Under the pieces are notes generated by a model, which was not told where the DNA came from, did no database searches, and saw only the letters and a list, made by a program, of their open reading frames with translations. The position numbers and the translations under genes were made by a program. 64,000 nt of DNA from Sphingopyxis yananensis (lineage in GTDB: Bacteria; Pseudomonadota; Alphaproteobacteria; Sphingomonadales; Sphingomonadaceae). The stretch lies in assembly GCF_020687785.1 (NCBI RefSeq), contig NZ_JAJEWI010000004.1:20005-84004 (forward strand), given 5' to 3'. Positions within the stretch are counted from its first letter, which is position 1. Each line of letters begins with the position of its first letter. Below are positions 54,166 to 63,931 of this stretch, piece by piece.

Positions 54166-54228
54166 ATTTCCAGACAATGTACATACCGCTTGCCGCCATG
54201 CGGCGAGGGTCCAAGGAGGGGTTTCATC

Positions 54229-57189
54229 ATGGGGTTGCAGGTATCCATTCGAATGGCAGCATTGACGGCAACAGCCCTGTGCGGTGCCGCTATGACGCTG
54301 ACGGCATTGGCACAGACACAGCCATCCCATGCGCCCTCACAGGTGCCCTCAGGCGTTCAGCCTCGAACCCAAGCGGATGATGTCGAATATGGCCGGTTGA
54401 TTGACAAGCATCTGATCGACAAGCGTTTCACGACAGAGCTGGTGGACCATATGCCCCTGTCGGAAACCGTGCCATCGCCGTTGAAATTTTTCGGACGCAT
54501 TCCCGGCACCCCTGGCGAACTAACCTATGCCGCAGATATTCATCGCTATTACCGCGAACTGGCCCGCACATCTCCCAATGTGAAATATATGACGCTGGGC
54601 ACCAGCGAGGAAGGGCGCGAACAAGTTCTGATCGCTATCGCGGATGAAGCCACCCTCGCCTCGCTTGATGACTATAAAGCCAAGCTGGCCTTACTCGGCG
54701 ATGCACGCCGCACCGACGCCAAACAGGCTGCCGAAATTATCAAAACAGCCAAGCCCATTTATTGGGTTACCAGTGGCATTCACTCGCCAGAAACTGGCGG
54801 GCCAGAAATGCTGATCGAATTGGCCTATCGCCTCGCGGTCCAAGACACACCGTTTATCCGCGACATTCGCGAAAAAATGATCACCTTCATCACGCCCGTT
54901 GTCGAAGTCGACGGACGCGAGAAAATGGTCGACACCTATTATTACGGCAAGAAAACAGGAAAGCCCAAACCCCCGCTTGTGTATTGGGGAAAATATGTCG
55001 CACATGACAATAATCGCGATGGACTGGGCCAATATCTAAAACTGACACAAAATATCACCAAAGCGATGCTGGAGTGGCGCCCAACCGTCCTTCATGACCT
55101 TCACGAAGCGGCGTCTTATCTTTATACCTCAACCGGTACAGGCCCATATAATACATCGCTAGACCCCATCCAAACGAATGAATGGTGGCTGTTGGCTGAA
55201 ACAGAGGTTATGGAGCTCACCAAGCGCGGCATCCCTGGCGTTTGGACCTATGGCTTTTACGACGGCTGGGTCCCCAATTATTTATTCTGGATTGCCCATA
55301 CCCACAACAGTTTTGGCCGTTTTTACGAAGTCCAAAGCTATGGCCCCGATATTCAAAAAGATCTGAAACTCGCGCCCTCCGTCACCAGTCGGGAGTGGTT
55401 CCGTCCGAACCCACCGCTTCCGTCCGTTGACTGGGCTCCTCGAAACAACACGAATATCCAACAATCGGCCTTGCTCTTTGCGCTAAACCGCGTGGCCAAT
55501 GATGGGGCAATGTATCTCGAAAATTATTGGACGAAAAATCGAAACGCCATCCAAGCCGGTCAAAAGGCAGGCGAAATCAATGCGTGGGTTATTCCTGCCC
55601 AACAACGCGCGCCGAAAAATGCCACCGACATGATCAATATGCTTCGCCAACAGGGCGTTGAAGTGTCACGCGCCACGCAAAAATTCTCTGCTGGCGGCAT
55701 TGATGTCGACGTTGGCGATTATGTGATCCGCGCGGATCAACCGTACCGCACATTGCTCGACATGTATCTCAGTGTGCAAACCTATCCTGTTGCCAACCCA
55801 CGTCCCTATGACGACACGGGCTGGACCATGCAGTTGATGCACAATGTTGAAACCAAAATCATCAAAGACACGGCCGTTTTCTCCCAACCCCTAGCCCCAC
55901 TCGTTGGCGACGCGAACGTCACGGGCGGCATCACGGGCAGTGGCAGCACGATTATTTTTAATCACAGCGGCGACAATGCCCTTGTCGGGCTGCGCTTCAA
56001 GCTGAAAAACGCACGAATTCTCGCGGCGGAAACCGACTTCACGCTGAACGGCAAACAATATTCCGCTGGCAGCTTCATTTTGCCTTCTGCCAACCGCGCC
56101 GAGGTTGAACGGCTGGCATCTCAGCTTGGTTTGACCGGCGAAGCCGTTGCTGCTGCGCCGAATGTGGCAACCCATCCCCTCACCGCGCCGCGCATTGGAT
56201 ATATTCACTCTTGGGCCCGCACACAAGACGAGGGATGGTGGAGAGCCGCTCTCGATCATTATGGCATCCCATATGATTATTTTGCTGACACCACATTGAA
56301 GGATACCAATCTTCGCGCAAAATATGATGTTTTAATCTATCCTACCGTTGCCAACAACGGGCGTGACCAATTCATCGGTGTTCCGATGAACGGTACGGAG
56401 AAAATCCCGTACAAGAAATCCGCGCTCACTCCGCATCTGGGTGCGCTGGATTCCGCCGAAGATATTCGCGGCGGCGTGGGCGGCGCAGGCATTGAGGCGA
56501 TTAAACGCTTTGTCACCGACGGCGGCACGCTGATTGGCGATGGCTCAACGGTCGAGATGCTGAGCATGTTTGGCGCAGCACCCAATGTGACGGTCAGCCA
56601 GCCATCTGATCTATATACCAAAGGCGCCATCATGCGCGGGATGATCACAGATCCAACCAGTCCCATCGTTTACGGTTACTCAGGCGACCAGTTGCCAATC
56701 TATTTCTCACAGGCACCTGTTTTGAACGTCACCGAGGCAGGCAGCCGTATGGGATATTTCGACCCTAACGGCCCAGGCGCTAGATTGGCACAAAATGTCA
56801 CACCAAACGCCAAACCAGCGACTGTATCGCCTTGGCAAGCCAGCGTTGATGGAGCAGCGCAAAAAACCGAGGCAGCGGCCACAAACCCGAGCCCGTTTGG
56901 GTCTGCTGAACCCTCCTCTCGTACCAGCGGCAGTCCACCGGACCGTATGCCCCGCGTCATTATGTCCTTCCCCGCAAAATCGGGTGATATTCTTCTCAGT
57001 GGCATGCTGGACGGTGGGGATGCTCTTACCAAAAAACCGCTAGTTCTCAATGTCCCACAAGGCAAAGGCAATTATGTCCTGTTCGCCTTGCGGCCATTCT
57101 GGCGCTGGCAGACACAAGGCAGCTATATGCTTGGTTTCAACGCCATCCTAAACTGGGACCATCTTGATGCGGGCGAAAAACGTCCATAA
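54229..57189 (+). CDS. Exported M14-family zinc carboxypeptidase, full length
   Basis: A 986-aa peptidase. The ATG at 54229 is fixed by AAGGAGGGG upstream and a signal peptide (MGLQVSIRMAALTATALCGAAM...ALA); a 30-codon upstream extension has neither. The M14 catalytic domain (about 40-400) has HSPETGGPEM (HxxE zinc ligands), RPTVLHDLHEA (third His) and YGFYDGWVPNYLFW. A long C-terminal half resembles class-I amidotransferases and is shared with the partial gene at 1-1383. It likely trims peptides in the periplasm before or after TBDR uptake. Confidence 0.92.
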   Translation: MGLQVSIRMAALTATALCGAAMTLTALAQTQPSHAPSQVPSGVQPRTQADDVEYGRLIDKHLIDKRFTTELVDHMPLSETVPSPLKFFGRIPGTPGELTYAADIHRYYRELARTSPNVKYMTLGTSEEGREQVLIAIADEATLASLDDYKAKLALLGDARRTDAKQAAEIIKTAKPIYWVTSGIHSPETGGPEMLIELAYRLAVQDTPFIRDIREKMITFITPVVEVDGREKMVDTYYYGKKTGKPKPPLVYWGKYVAHDNNRDGLGQYLKLTQNITKAMLEWRPTVLHDLHEAASYLYTSTGTGPYNTSLDPIQTNEWWLLAETEVMELTKRGIPGVWTYGFYDGWVPNYLFWIAHTHNSFGRFYEVQSYGPDIQKDLKLAPSVTSREWFRPNPPLPSVDWAPRNNTNIQQSALLFALNRVANDGAMYLENYWTKNRNAIQAGQKAGEINAWVIPAQQRAPKNATDMINMLRQQGVEVSRATQKFSAGGIDVDVGDYVIRADQPYRTLLDMYLSVQTYPVANPRPYDDTGWTMQLMHNVETKIIKDTAVFSQPLAPLVGDANVTGGITGSGSTIIFNHSGDNALVGLRFKLKNARILAAETDFTLNGKQYSAGSFILPSANRAEVERLASQLGLTGEAVAAAPNVATHPLTAPRIGYIHSWARTQDEGWWRAALDHYGIPYDYFADTTLKDTNLRAKYDVLIYPTVANNGRDQFIGVPMNGTEKIPYKKSALTPHLGALDSAEDIRGGVGGAGIEAIKRFVTDGGTLIGDGSTVEMLSMFGAAPNVTVSQPSDLYTKGAIMRGMITDPTSPIVYGYSGDQLPIYFSQAPVLNVTEAGSRMGYFDPNGPGARLAQNVTPNAKPATVSPWQASVDGAAQKTEAAATNPSPFGSAEPSSRTSGSPPDRMPRVIMSFPAKSGDILLSGMLDGGDALTKKPLVLNVPQGKGNYVLFALRPFWRWQTQGSYMLGFNAILNWDHLDAGEKRP

Positions 57190-57216
57190 CATTAATTGCT
57201 TAACGACTCTGTTCCC

Positions 57217-57265
57217 ATAAACCTGACCGATATCGCATCAATTGTGCGACTTCGGTCAGGTTTAT
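57217..57265 (+). terminator. Long inverted repeat after the peptidase gene
   Basis: ATAAACCTGACCGA (57217-57230) and TCGGTCAGGTTTAT (57252-57265) are perfect complements. An inner TCGCA/TGCGA pair lengthens the hairpin. No T-tract follows. It is most likely the transcription end before the IS element. Confidence 0.65.
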
Positions 57266-57309
57266 CGTCCACGTTTAACGGCCCCTTCTGAACCGCCCCA
57301 TGTTTGCGG

Positions 57310-58150
57310 AAGGCTATTTGGTTTAAGTCATGCTGCCATGGGCTGTGTCCAGCACGGCATAATATTGATCTTCGGCCTCTGCTGGGCGGGATATTGCCGA
57401 CGGGTTCCAGCCGACGCCGGTTGTTAAACCAATCGACCCACTCCAATGTAGAAAACTCGACAACTTCGAAAGAGCGCCACGGTCTTCGCCAAAGCATTGT
57501 CATAGCTATCACCAACGCTGCCCAGCAAAGGTTCGGTCCCCACTGCGGCGAGACGCTCGATGTAGCGCATGAACAGATATTGGGAACCGCGACCACTAGG
57601 ATGAACAAAGCCACGATGAGTTGGACGCCTCTGGTGGATCGCTTTTTCCAAGGCATTTAACATGAAGCTCGTGTGTGCCGTTCTGCTTGCCCGCTAGTCC
57701 ACAATTTGCCGCGCATAGGTATCGATAACGAAGGCCAAATATACAAAGCCCGCCCAAGTGCCTACCTAGGTATAATCCGAAACCCAGAGCATATTTGGCG
57801 CAGGAGCGCAAAACTGTCGTTTACATGATCGAGCGGACAGGGGGCAGATTTGTCGCTCACGGTGGTGCGAGCCTGCTTGCCCCGGATCACGCCCTGTAGG
57901 CCCAGGTCACGAATCAATCACGCCACCGTCGATCGGGCGACGGCAAAGCCTTCGCGCTGCATTTGCCGCCAGACTTTACGGATCCCACAAACACCAAAGT
58001 TCTCTGAAAATACCCGCAAAATCTCTGGTTTAAGTGCGAGATCGCGCTTCGCACGGGCCGACTGCCGCGCAGGATTGCGGCGCTGCGCTATGCGCTCCCA
58101 GTATGTGGATGGGAGCATGAGGGGTAATTGATGATCTGGGGGATAATCAT
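57310..58150 (-). pseudogene. IS3-family OrfB transposase, degenerate
   Basis: The DDE integrase core is readable in pieces: [49 protein letters not shown]-stop, FVYLAFVIDTYARQIV-stop, ALEKAIHQRRPTHRGFVHPS, GSVGDSYDNALAKTV, then in another frame FSTLEWVDWFNNRRRLEPVG. At least three in-frame stops and several frameshifts are present. The catalytic Glu of DNALAET is Lys here. About 40 bp of extra sequence separates ICRVLP from PSTY near 58110-58150. Confidence 0.85.
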
Positions 58151-58561
58151 TCCGAATGGAGGCAGAACGCGGCAGATCGGCTCGACCCCATGATCATCGC
58201 GGTGCTCGTCGATGAACGCAATCATTTGCGAAACGGGCGCCAAAGGGGTTTCGGCTCGCTCCGCCTGGGCAAAATATGCCGAAGCCTTACGTAATATCTC
58301 GTTGGCTTGCCGTAGTTCACGGTTCTCACGCTCTAGGGCTTTTAGACGATCTGTCACTTCGGTGGACACACCTACCCGTTTGCCACTGTCGATCTCAGCC
58401 TTCTTAACCCAGTCATGCAGGGTGGACGGCACAAAGCCAATCTTCTCAGCTATCGAAACCACTGTCGCCCAGCGAGAAGGATAATCTCGTTCGTGATCCA
58501 ACACCATGCGGATCGCGCGTTCCCGAACCTCGGGTGCAAATTTGTTCGTCGCCTTGCTCAT
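58088..58561 (-). CDS. IS3-family OrfA (DNA-binding) with in-frame OrfB start
   Basis: ATG at 58561, [23 protein letters not shown] ([20 protein letters not shown]) and leucine-zipper-like [20 protein letters not shown], as in OrfA. The frame continues without a stop into OrfB text ([20 protein letters not shown]) and ends after the extra segment. OrfA alone looks intact, but without OrfB the element cannot move. Confidence 0.8.
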   Translation of the reverse strand: MSKATNKFAPEVRERAIRMVLDHERDYPSRWATVVSIAEKIGFVPSTLHDWVKKAEIDSGKRVGVSTEVTDRLKALERENRELRQANEILRKASAYFAQAERAETPLAPVSQMIAFIDEHRDDHGVEPICRVLPPFGMIIPQIINYPSCSHPHTGSA

Positions 58562-58576
58562 AATGGCTCCTTCCAC

Positions 58577-58801
58577 TCAAGAGTTGGAGCCTTCGGCAAA
58601 CGTGGGACGGTTCACCACCGCAACGCCCTTTCTTGAAAGCTCGATAGCGATGATGTCCACAGCAGCCTCTTTTTGCTTTTGAACCGCAGCCTGACGTTGT
58701 GCCGTGGCGACAGCGACTCTCGCTTTGGCTTCCCTTTCTTGTTGAGCTAACTCCGCACGACGTGCAGCAACCTTTGATTGCATATCGTCCATTGCCGTCA
58801 C
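58577..58801 (-). CDS. Small coiled-coil protein, 3' end replaced by the IS
   Basis: 74 codons from GTG 58801. The sequence is strongly helical and charged (AARRAELAQQEREAKARVAV, QRQAAVQKQKEAAVD). The native frame ends at about ...SRKGVAV; the last residues (RPTFAEGSNS) are read from the IS inverted repeat. The gene is therefore probably truncated. Its GTG overlaps the stop of the upstream gene (GTGA). No family is recognised. Confidence 0.5.
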   Translation of the reverse strand: MTAMDDMQSKVAARRAELAQQEREAKARVAVATAQRQAAVQKQKEAAVDIIAIELSRKGVAVVNRPTFAEGSNS

Positions 58802-59067
58802 GCACCCTCGCCGTTGGAAAGCAGGCTGCCCAGAAGGGCTGTTCCCGCCACCAAGCCGACCGCTCCCACCACCGCCCGGTGGCCGACGCGCTTGGCCCTG
58901 TCTTCTGCAGCAATCACGTCGTCGATGCAGCGAGCAGCACGAGCTTCCTGCTCACTCTCAGGTACTTTGCGCTCAAATGTAATCATTAGCGTTTCGCGAT
59001 CAGAGGTGACCAAATGGCGCTGCATTACGTTAGACATGAAAATCATCCGCCAGCCGTCCGCAGCCAT
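58798..59067 (-). CDS. Small hypothetical protein with C-terminal glycine-zipper-like helix
   Basis: 89 codons from ATG 59067 (an ATG at 59037 is possible). A polar N-terminal part with TFERKVPESEQEARAARCID is followed by a C-terminal hydrophobic segment VVGAVGLVAGTALLGSLLSN with G-x3-G spacing, suggesting membrane association. It is coupled by overlap to the truncated coiled-coil gene. No family is recognised. Confidence 0.5.
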   Translation of the reverse strand: MAADGWRMIFMSNVMQRHLVTSDRETLMITFERKVPESEQEARAARCIDDVIAAEDRAKRVGHRAVVGAVGLVAGTALLGSLLSNGEGA

Positions 59068-59264
59068 CGCATTTATCTATGCCTCCAACACGCTGGTTTC
59101 GAATTGAAACGTTAGACCGAGACCAGTTAAATTAAGTTTGTATGAAATTTGCAGACAAAATTGACCTTAGTGATACTTAATCCAGTAGCACTAGAACCCG
59201 TCAAGCAAGCAAACCTCCCGGAGGTTATCCGAGGAATCCTATGCGCGGACAACAAGGCTATGCA

Positions 59265-59594
59265 TCAGCTACTTAGCACCATGATCCAACGAACTGTAAA
59301 CACAGCCAGCCAGAGTATAAGCATGCCTGCCGTAATCTCCATTGCAAAAGAGACCCAATCAACAGGAATAATTTCGTTCCCTTCGTATTGAAGTATAACA
59401 CTCAGATTGTGATAATATGAATGTCGTGAATAGGACCACCAACCGCCACCTACCCACCATACGGCAGAAAGCACGAGGCCGAGCCTAATAAGCTTCTTCC
59501 TCCTCGCCATGTCGCAATCGTTAGGCGTTACTAAGCCACCATTCCTAGGCGGGGCTAGGCGTTCACTGTTTTTCGATGATTCTTCGTCGATCAT
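59265..59594 (-). CDS. Hypothetical two-helix membrane protein
   Basis: 109 codons; a shorter start at 59510 (MARRKKLIRLGLVLSAVWWV) removes a low-complexity polar N-terminus and is attractive. Two membrane helices: LGLVLSAVWWVGGGWW and MEITAGMLILWLAVFTVRWI. Similar small proteins occur on plasmids and islands, but no function is known. It is divergent from the XRE regulator. Confidence 0.5.
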   Translation of the reverse strand: MIDEESSKNSERLAPPRNGGLVTPNDCDMARRKKLIRLGLVLSAVWWVGGGWWSYSRHSYYHNLSVILQYEGNEIIPVDWVSFAMEITAGMLILWLAVFTVRWIMVLSS

Positions 59595-59740
59595 TATTCT
59601 CTCCGTTGTTGTGTGCTTGTGCAGAGCACATGGACCGAGATCAGGCTTCGCATAACCATAGCTCGATATTTACTCTGCGCTAGAAAAAATGACACGTTTG
59701 GTATACAGACATGCGTGGTACCACCCGTCCAAATCGCTGC

Positions 59741-59950
59741 ATGGACGTGGTTTGGCTTTTTGGCGTAAATGTCCGACACTACCGTAAGCTCAAAGGGATG
59801 ACCCAGGACCAGCTAGCGGCGGCGGCGGATATGGAACGCAGTTATGTCAGCGACCTTGAAAGGGGTACGAGGAACCCATCTGTGGCAGCCCTAGGTCGAA
59901 TAGCAGACGCACTCGAAATTGAGCCACACATGCTATTGTTCAAGAGATAA
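59741..59950 (+). CDS. XRE-family small DNA-binding regulator
   Basis: A 69-aa protein consisting almost only of an HTH_3 domain: VRHYRKLKGMTQDQLAAAAD, MERSYVSDLERGTRNPSVAA then LGRIADALEIEPHMLLF. The ATG at 59741 is chosen; a 10-codon upstream extension is possible. Such single-domain regulators are common beside IS elements and in islands or plasmid-type control modules. Confidence 0.82.
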   Translation: MDVVWLFGVNVRHYRKLKGMTQDQLAAAADMERSYVSDLERGTRNPSVAALGRIADALEIEPHMLLFKR

Positions 59951-60003
59951 CTGGGCTTCTAAGTTTGCGATTTCTATCGGCCGGAATGAACCGTCATCGT
60001 CGA

Positions 60004-60195
60004 TCAATTGATGCCCGACTGGCATTCAAACTTAGTAAGGTCTTGGATTGACCGTGGGGCCACGATGATTGCCACTTCAGCAAGCTCATAGTCCTGCAGC
60101 CGATCGTGCCAGCCTAGAAGGATTTCGGCACGGTCAGAGCATGGCGATTGGGCCGCGACCCTGATTAACTCCTCATGGGTTCGGATAATTTGCAT
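60004..60195 (-). CDS. Small hypothetical protein
   Basis: 63 codons, MQIIRTHEELIRVAAQSPCS..., soluble, with helical character and a DRAEILLGWHDRLQDYELAE segment. No family is recognised. It begins 14 nt left of the minus-strand terminator at 60209-60237, so it needs its own promoter, which would overlap that hairpin. Weakly supported. Confidence 0.35.
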   Translation of the reverse strand: MQIIRTHEELIRVAAQSPCSDRAEILLGWHDRLQDYELAEVAIIVAPRSIQDLTKFECQSGIN

Positions 60196-60208
60196 TTGCT
60201 TTTCCCAT

Positions 60209-60237
60209 AAAAAAGGCCCCCGGAGTGCTCCGAGGGC
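60209..60237 (-). terminator. Rho-independent terminator (minus strand)
   Basis: On the minus strand GCCCTCGGAG pairs with CTCCGGGGGC around a very short loop (one mismatch), followed by CTTTTTT. It would end a transcript coming from the right, either the TBDR at 60610 or a short unknown transcript. Confidence 0.75.
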
Positions 60238-60609
60238 GATTACGCGAATAGGTCATTCCTATTCATATAAGATGGCCGCATTTGCGCGGGCCTGACTGTT
60301 AAATCAAACGACAGCAACCGACCCAACAACTGTTGTTTGAACTATCAATTGGCGCTCCTGAAAGCGGCCGTTCTCGAGTGATTATGGACCTGCCCGTCGG
60401 TCCGGAGTCTACAGCCCATTGCAATTGAAGAAGAAAATGGCGCACAAGATCCGTAGGTCATCACCCCGCTCGCGGCCATAGCTTATTCGAAAACTTGGCT
60501 AATAGGCCCACCTTTTGCGCGCCTATCAGCCAGATAAAATTCGCTCAAATTCAGATCCCATCATTATCGCTTGGTCATAATTCCCATGCCATACCAATGG
60601 GTCCTGACC
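60238..60609. other. Long 3' region between the TBDR stop and its terminator
   Basis: 372 bp with no gene. It contains a small inverted repeat GAATAGG/CCTATTC (60246-60264) just before the terminator. It could be a 3' UTR or encode a small RNA; nothing in the sequence decides this. Confidence 0.4.
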
Positions 60610-63600
60610 CTAGAAGGCCTTATTAACAGAAAAACCAATGATGCGTGGATCAACCGTAAAAACATTTGTCGCTAGACCGGTGTCGTCTGCATTCAAGAAC
60701 GCATCAGTGATTGAGTCTTTGTTGAATATGTTTTTGACGTAGACTTGGAAGCCAAGCCCATGTTCTAAGTTATTAAGAGACACTGAGAGGTTTACGTTGT
60801 CCCAGCCTTTGATTTTGTCAAACGTTGGGTGATTATAAACCCGCCACCAGCTGCTTGATTGTCTGTAATAATCACCCCGCAACACGAGTTCCCAGCGGTC
60901 TTGATCAATCAATGTCCGATACTCGCCACCAACGTTGAAGGTGATCCGCGGTGAATTTGGCAATTCATTCCCCGACAGTTCGGCATCAAAGCCGCGTCCC
61001 ATATTAGGAGCTCCACTGCCTCCGCTCGCTATGGGCAGGCCGACGGTATCCGGATTATATGGATCCGACGGGTCATAGGTGAAACCGTAACCAAAGAACG
61101 AGGTGCTATCATAAGACACGCCGCCGGTGGTCGCTGGATTAAAATCACCTAATCGGTTGCTACCGGGGCACAAGGCGGACAGCGCCAACTGTTGCTCACC
61201 TGGCGTTTTAGAGGACAGGATGCGCTCCACATGAACGCGGGGTGCTATGCAATTGGATGGGGCTTGGACCCATGGCCTAACAACAACCCAATCCTCATTT
61301 CCTTGGGTCCGGTTCATGGGATCGATGGATTTTTCACCTTTCCCAATCTTGGTTCGCAGATAGCCTAAATTCGCATCAAATCGGAAATTCTTAGACGGCT
61401 TCCAGACCGCCTCGAGCTCGAGGCCCCAAGTGGTTGCGTCAAAGTTCTCATTGAAGGCAATGCGATCCGAAATTTGCGAGATTTGGTAATTTTTATAATC
61501 ATAGAAAAAGCCCGTGGCGTTGAGCGTAAAGCGACCGCCAGCAAATTTCGTCTTGGTGCCGATTTCCAAAGAATTCAGCGTTTCAGGCTTAAATGTCTGG
61601 GCCAATGGCAAATATTGCACCAGCGCTGGATTGAGGTCTACGCGCGGGGGATTGCTACCGCCGCCTTTATACCCCCGCGCAAGAGACAGATACACAAGGC
61701 TGTCATCCGCAAAGGATACATCCGGTTTCCAGTCGACCACAAAGCGGCCTGTCACCTCTTTCCATTTTTGATGAATTGGTGGCAGTTCTGGGTAACCGCT
61801 ATTCACCCGCCCGCCAGTGTTTGAGCCTGGCGTTGCGGTGTCTGTTCCGCCCCCAAGAAGCAGCTGACTAGGAATTTGCCGTGACCGCTTGTTATCTGCG
61901 GTATAGCGTGCGCCAACGGTGATTTTCAGATTGTCGGTCGCATTATAATATAACTCACCGAAAAGGGCCTTGGATTCAATCTTTACCGGATTTTGGCTAA
62001 GAAAGTAATTGTGGCCTTGATTGTCCAATGAATCGATAGGGTTTGGATCAATATAGATACATTCCATACCCTCATAACCTAACGGGCAATCACGAGGCAC
62101 GCGAAGACCATTAGTTGGATGGACAGTTCCGTAGAAATATTGTCCAATCAAGGTGAATATGTTGTTGAAAACATAGTAATCGTCTTGTGTTTTGAATTTG
62201 AGATAATTGGCCCCAATGTTGAAATTTAGCTTTCCATCAAATTCCGACTGAAGCCGGAGTTCTTGGTACCACTGCTTACTCTTGGATTGGCTAATATCGG
62301 CCGACACCATACGATCTTGCCAACCGAGTTGAGGATCGAAAAATCTCCCCCCTGGCGTCATGCCTGGGAACGCTACGGTATCTAGCACCCCTCCCCTTAG
62401 ACCTCGGATCCCTGGGGTCGTTGAGTCGTTAAAGAGAGGCGCGGAGACGAACCGATTGTAATCCTGAAATGAGAAATAATCATCGGTTGTATATGTGGTT
62501 TGGCTAATCAGCTTGATATCAGCGCTCAATTTTAACTGAGCGTTCAACTGAAAGACGTCATTGTTCGCGCGGAAGATAGGATCGATAGAAGTGGCGATTT
62601 CCCGCAAATTCTTTGATTGGACCACTTCTCCATAAGGGTCGATCGCCTTTAGTGCGTTTATGCTTGTCGCTCCAAGCCGACCGATGGCCATATTTTGAGG
62701 TGCGATAATATAGGAGAGCGAATAGCCATTTGGCGCTCCGAAGGCCGCATCATCATATAATGAGCCGAGCAAACAACCTTGACTTAATCGTCCGCGAACA
62801 AAAGGATCGACGATAAGAGGAGAGTTACCAATCCGATCTGGACCAGGGTCCCGGGTGCATAAATTTTTCCCAGTACGTGATCGATTGTCATCTTCTTCGA
62901 AGTGCTGCCAAACTAGGTCGGCTTTGAAATTATCGCTTGGCTCCCAAGCTACAGTTGCCCTTGAAGACCAAAGATCACGGCCATTCACTCTAGTCTGATT
63001 GAACGTGTTGAAATCATAACCATCACGCTTTGTCCATGCACCAGCAACACGGACCCCAAGGGTGTCTGTCACAGGGACATTAAGCATTCCAGAGAGGCGC
63101 CGTGATTCATAATTTCCGGTTTCAGCTTTGAGCGCGCCTTCAAATTCATCTGTTGGCTTGATGCTTATGATATTCACCACACCGCCGGTTGCATTGCGTC
63201 CGTAAAGGGTTCCTTGAGGCCCACGCAGGACCTCAATGCGTTCCACATCAAAAAATTCAGCTTCAAACAGGCGGTTTTTCACCAATGGAGCATTGTTGAA
63301 GCTAATCGCAACCGCCGGATCGCTCGATGCCGATGTTGCTTTTGTCCCGACACCGCGAATTGAAAAATTATACATCGAAAAATTGTTTTTCGAGAAGTTG
63401 ACGTTCGGGATTGCTCTCAAAAGCTCCGAGCCACTTTCGATTTTATAATTGTCCAGCGCTTCGGCGCTCAGTGCCGAAACCGCAATAGGAACATCGGATA
63501 TCCGCTCTTCTTTCTTTTGGGCTGTAACAATGATTTCATTATCTGAAATCTCGGCGGCTGCGCGGGTTGCGACGTTTCCCACCGGTTCAGCTGGCTCAAT

Positions 63601-63879
63601 TGCAAATGCACCTTGCTGTGTGACGCGAAATTTGAAACCTGTTCCGCGCAAGGCATTCTCAAGAGCTTGCCGAGTCGTTAGGGATCCACGTACCGCCGCA
63701 GCATTTTTGCCTCGTACATCCGCAGCTGAAAATACAATCTCAGCGCCAGTCTTCCTCCCAATTTGGGTGAGCGTCATCGCCAAGGGCTGCGAGGGTATAT
63801 TGAGCGTCTTTGCTGAAACAGTCTGAGCGTGTGCGGGGCTCACTGCATGCGTTGTGATCATAGCTGTACTGAGCAGCAT
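60610..63879 (-). CDS. TonB-dependent receptor with N-terminal STN domain
   Basis: 1089 aa. Signal MLLSTAMITTHAVSPAHA, then an STN (secretin/TonB N-terminal) domain at about 25-95 (LNIPSQPLAMTLTQIGRKTG, SLTTRQALENALRGTGFKFR). This domain usually contacts a FecR-type anti-sigma factor, but no FecI/FecR gene is visible here. TonB box EIIVTAQKKEERISDVPIAV, plug (VERIEVLRGPQGTLYGRNAT), then a barrel ending GFSVNKAF with terminal Phe. GGGGGA precedes the ATG. The substrate is unknown; the long extracellular loops (for example around 380-560) suggest a bulky ligand. Confidence 0.93.
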   Translation of the reverse strand: MLLSTAMITTHAVSPAHAQTVSAKTLNIPSQPLAMTLTQIGRKTGAEIVFSAADVRGKNAAAVRGSLTTRQALENALRGTGFKFRVTQQGAFAIEPAEPVGNVATRAAAEISDNEIIVTAQKKEERISDVPIAVSALSAEALDNYKIESGSELLRAIPNVNFSKNNFSMYNFSIRGVGTKATSASSDPAVAISFNNAPLVKNRLFEAEFFDVERIEVLRGPQGTLYGRNATGGVVNIISIKPTDEFEGALKAETGNYESRRLSGMLNVPVTDTLGVRVAGAWTKRDGYDFNTFNQTRVNGRDLWSSRATVAWEPSDNFKADLVWQHFEEDDNRSRTGKNLCTRDPGPDRIGNSPLIVDPFVRGRLSQGCLLGSLYDDAAFGAPNGYSLSYIIAPQNMAIGRLGATSINALKAIDPYGEVVQSKNLREIATSIDPIFRANNDVFQLNAQLKLSADIKLISQTTYTTDDYFSFQDYNRFVSAPLFNDSTTPGIRGLRGGVLDTVAFPGMTPGGRFFDPQLGWQDRMVSADISQSKSKQWYQELRLQSEFDGKLNFNIGANYLKFKTQDDYYVFNNIFTLIGQYFYGTVHPTNGLRVPRDCPLGYEGMECIYIDPNPIDSLDNQGHNYFLSQNPVKIESKALFGELYYNATDNLKITVGARYTADNKRSRQIPSQLLLGGGTDTATPGSNTGGRVNSGYPELPPIHQKWKEVTGRFVVDWKPDVSFADDSLVYLSLARGYKGGGSNPPRVDLNPALVQYLPLAQTFKPETLNSLEIGTKTKFAGGRFTLNATGFFYDYKNYQISQISDRIAFNENFDATTWGLELEAVWKPSKNFRFDANLGYLRTKIGKGEKSIDPMNRTQGNEDWVVVRPWVQAPSNCIAPRVHVERILSSKTPGEQQLALSALCPGSNRLGDFNPATTGGVSYDSTSFFGYGFTYDPSDPYNPDTVGLPIASGGSGAPNMGRGFDAELSGNELPNSPRITFNVGGEYRTLIDQDRWELVLRGDYYRQSSSWWRVYNHPTFDKIKGWDNVNLSVSLNNLEHGLGFQVYVKNIFNKDSITDAFLNADDTGLATNVFTVDPRIIGFSVNKAF

Positions 63880-63931
63880 AGCGCTGTCCCCCGTCAGCGC
63901 CTATGGCACAGATTTGAGGTTGCGAATTAAG

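Larger units (their letters stand above)
57289..58614 (-). mobile_element. IS3-family insertion sequence, inactive
   Basis: Terminal inverted repeats are visible: TGAACCGCCCCATGTTTGCG continuing GAAGGCT at 57289, and TGAACCGTCCCACGTTTGCC continuing GAAGGCT read leftward from 58614 (24 of 27 match). Length is 1326 bp, normal for IS3. It carries orfA and a broken orfB on the minus strand. No matching 3-4 bp target duplication is seen (TTC on the left, CCA on the right), so the insertion is old or rearranged. Confidence 0.88.

Noticed and set aside
60240..60266. 8-codon frame (ATG...TAA) just before the minus-strand terminator
   Set aside because: Too short to support and no ribosome binding site; the inverted repeat explains the sequence better.
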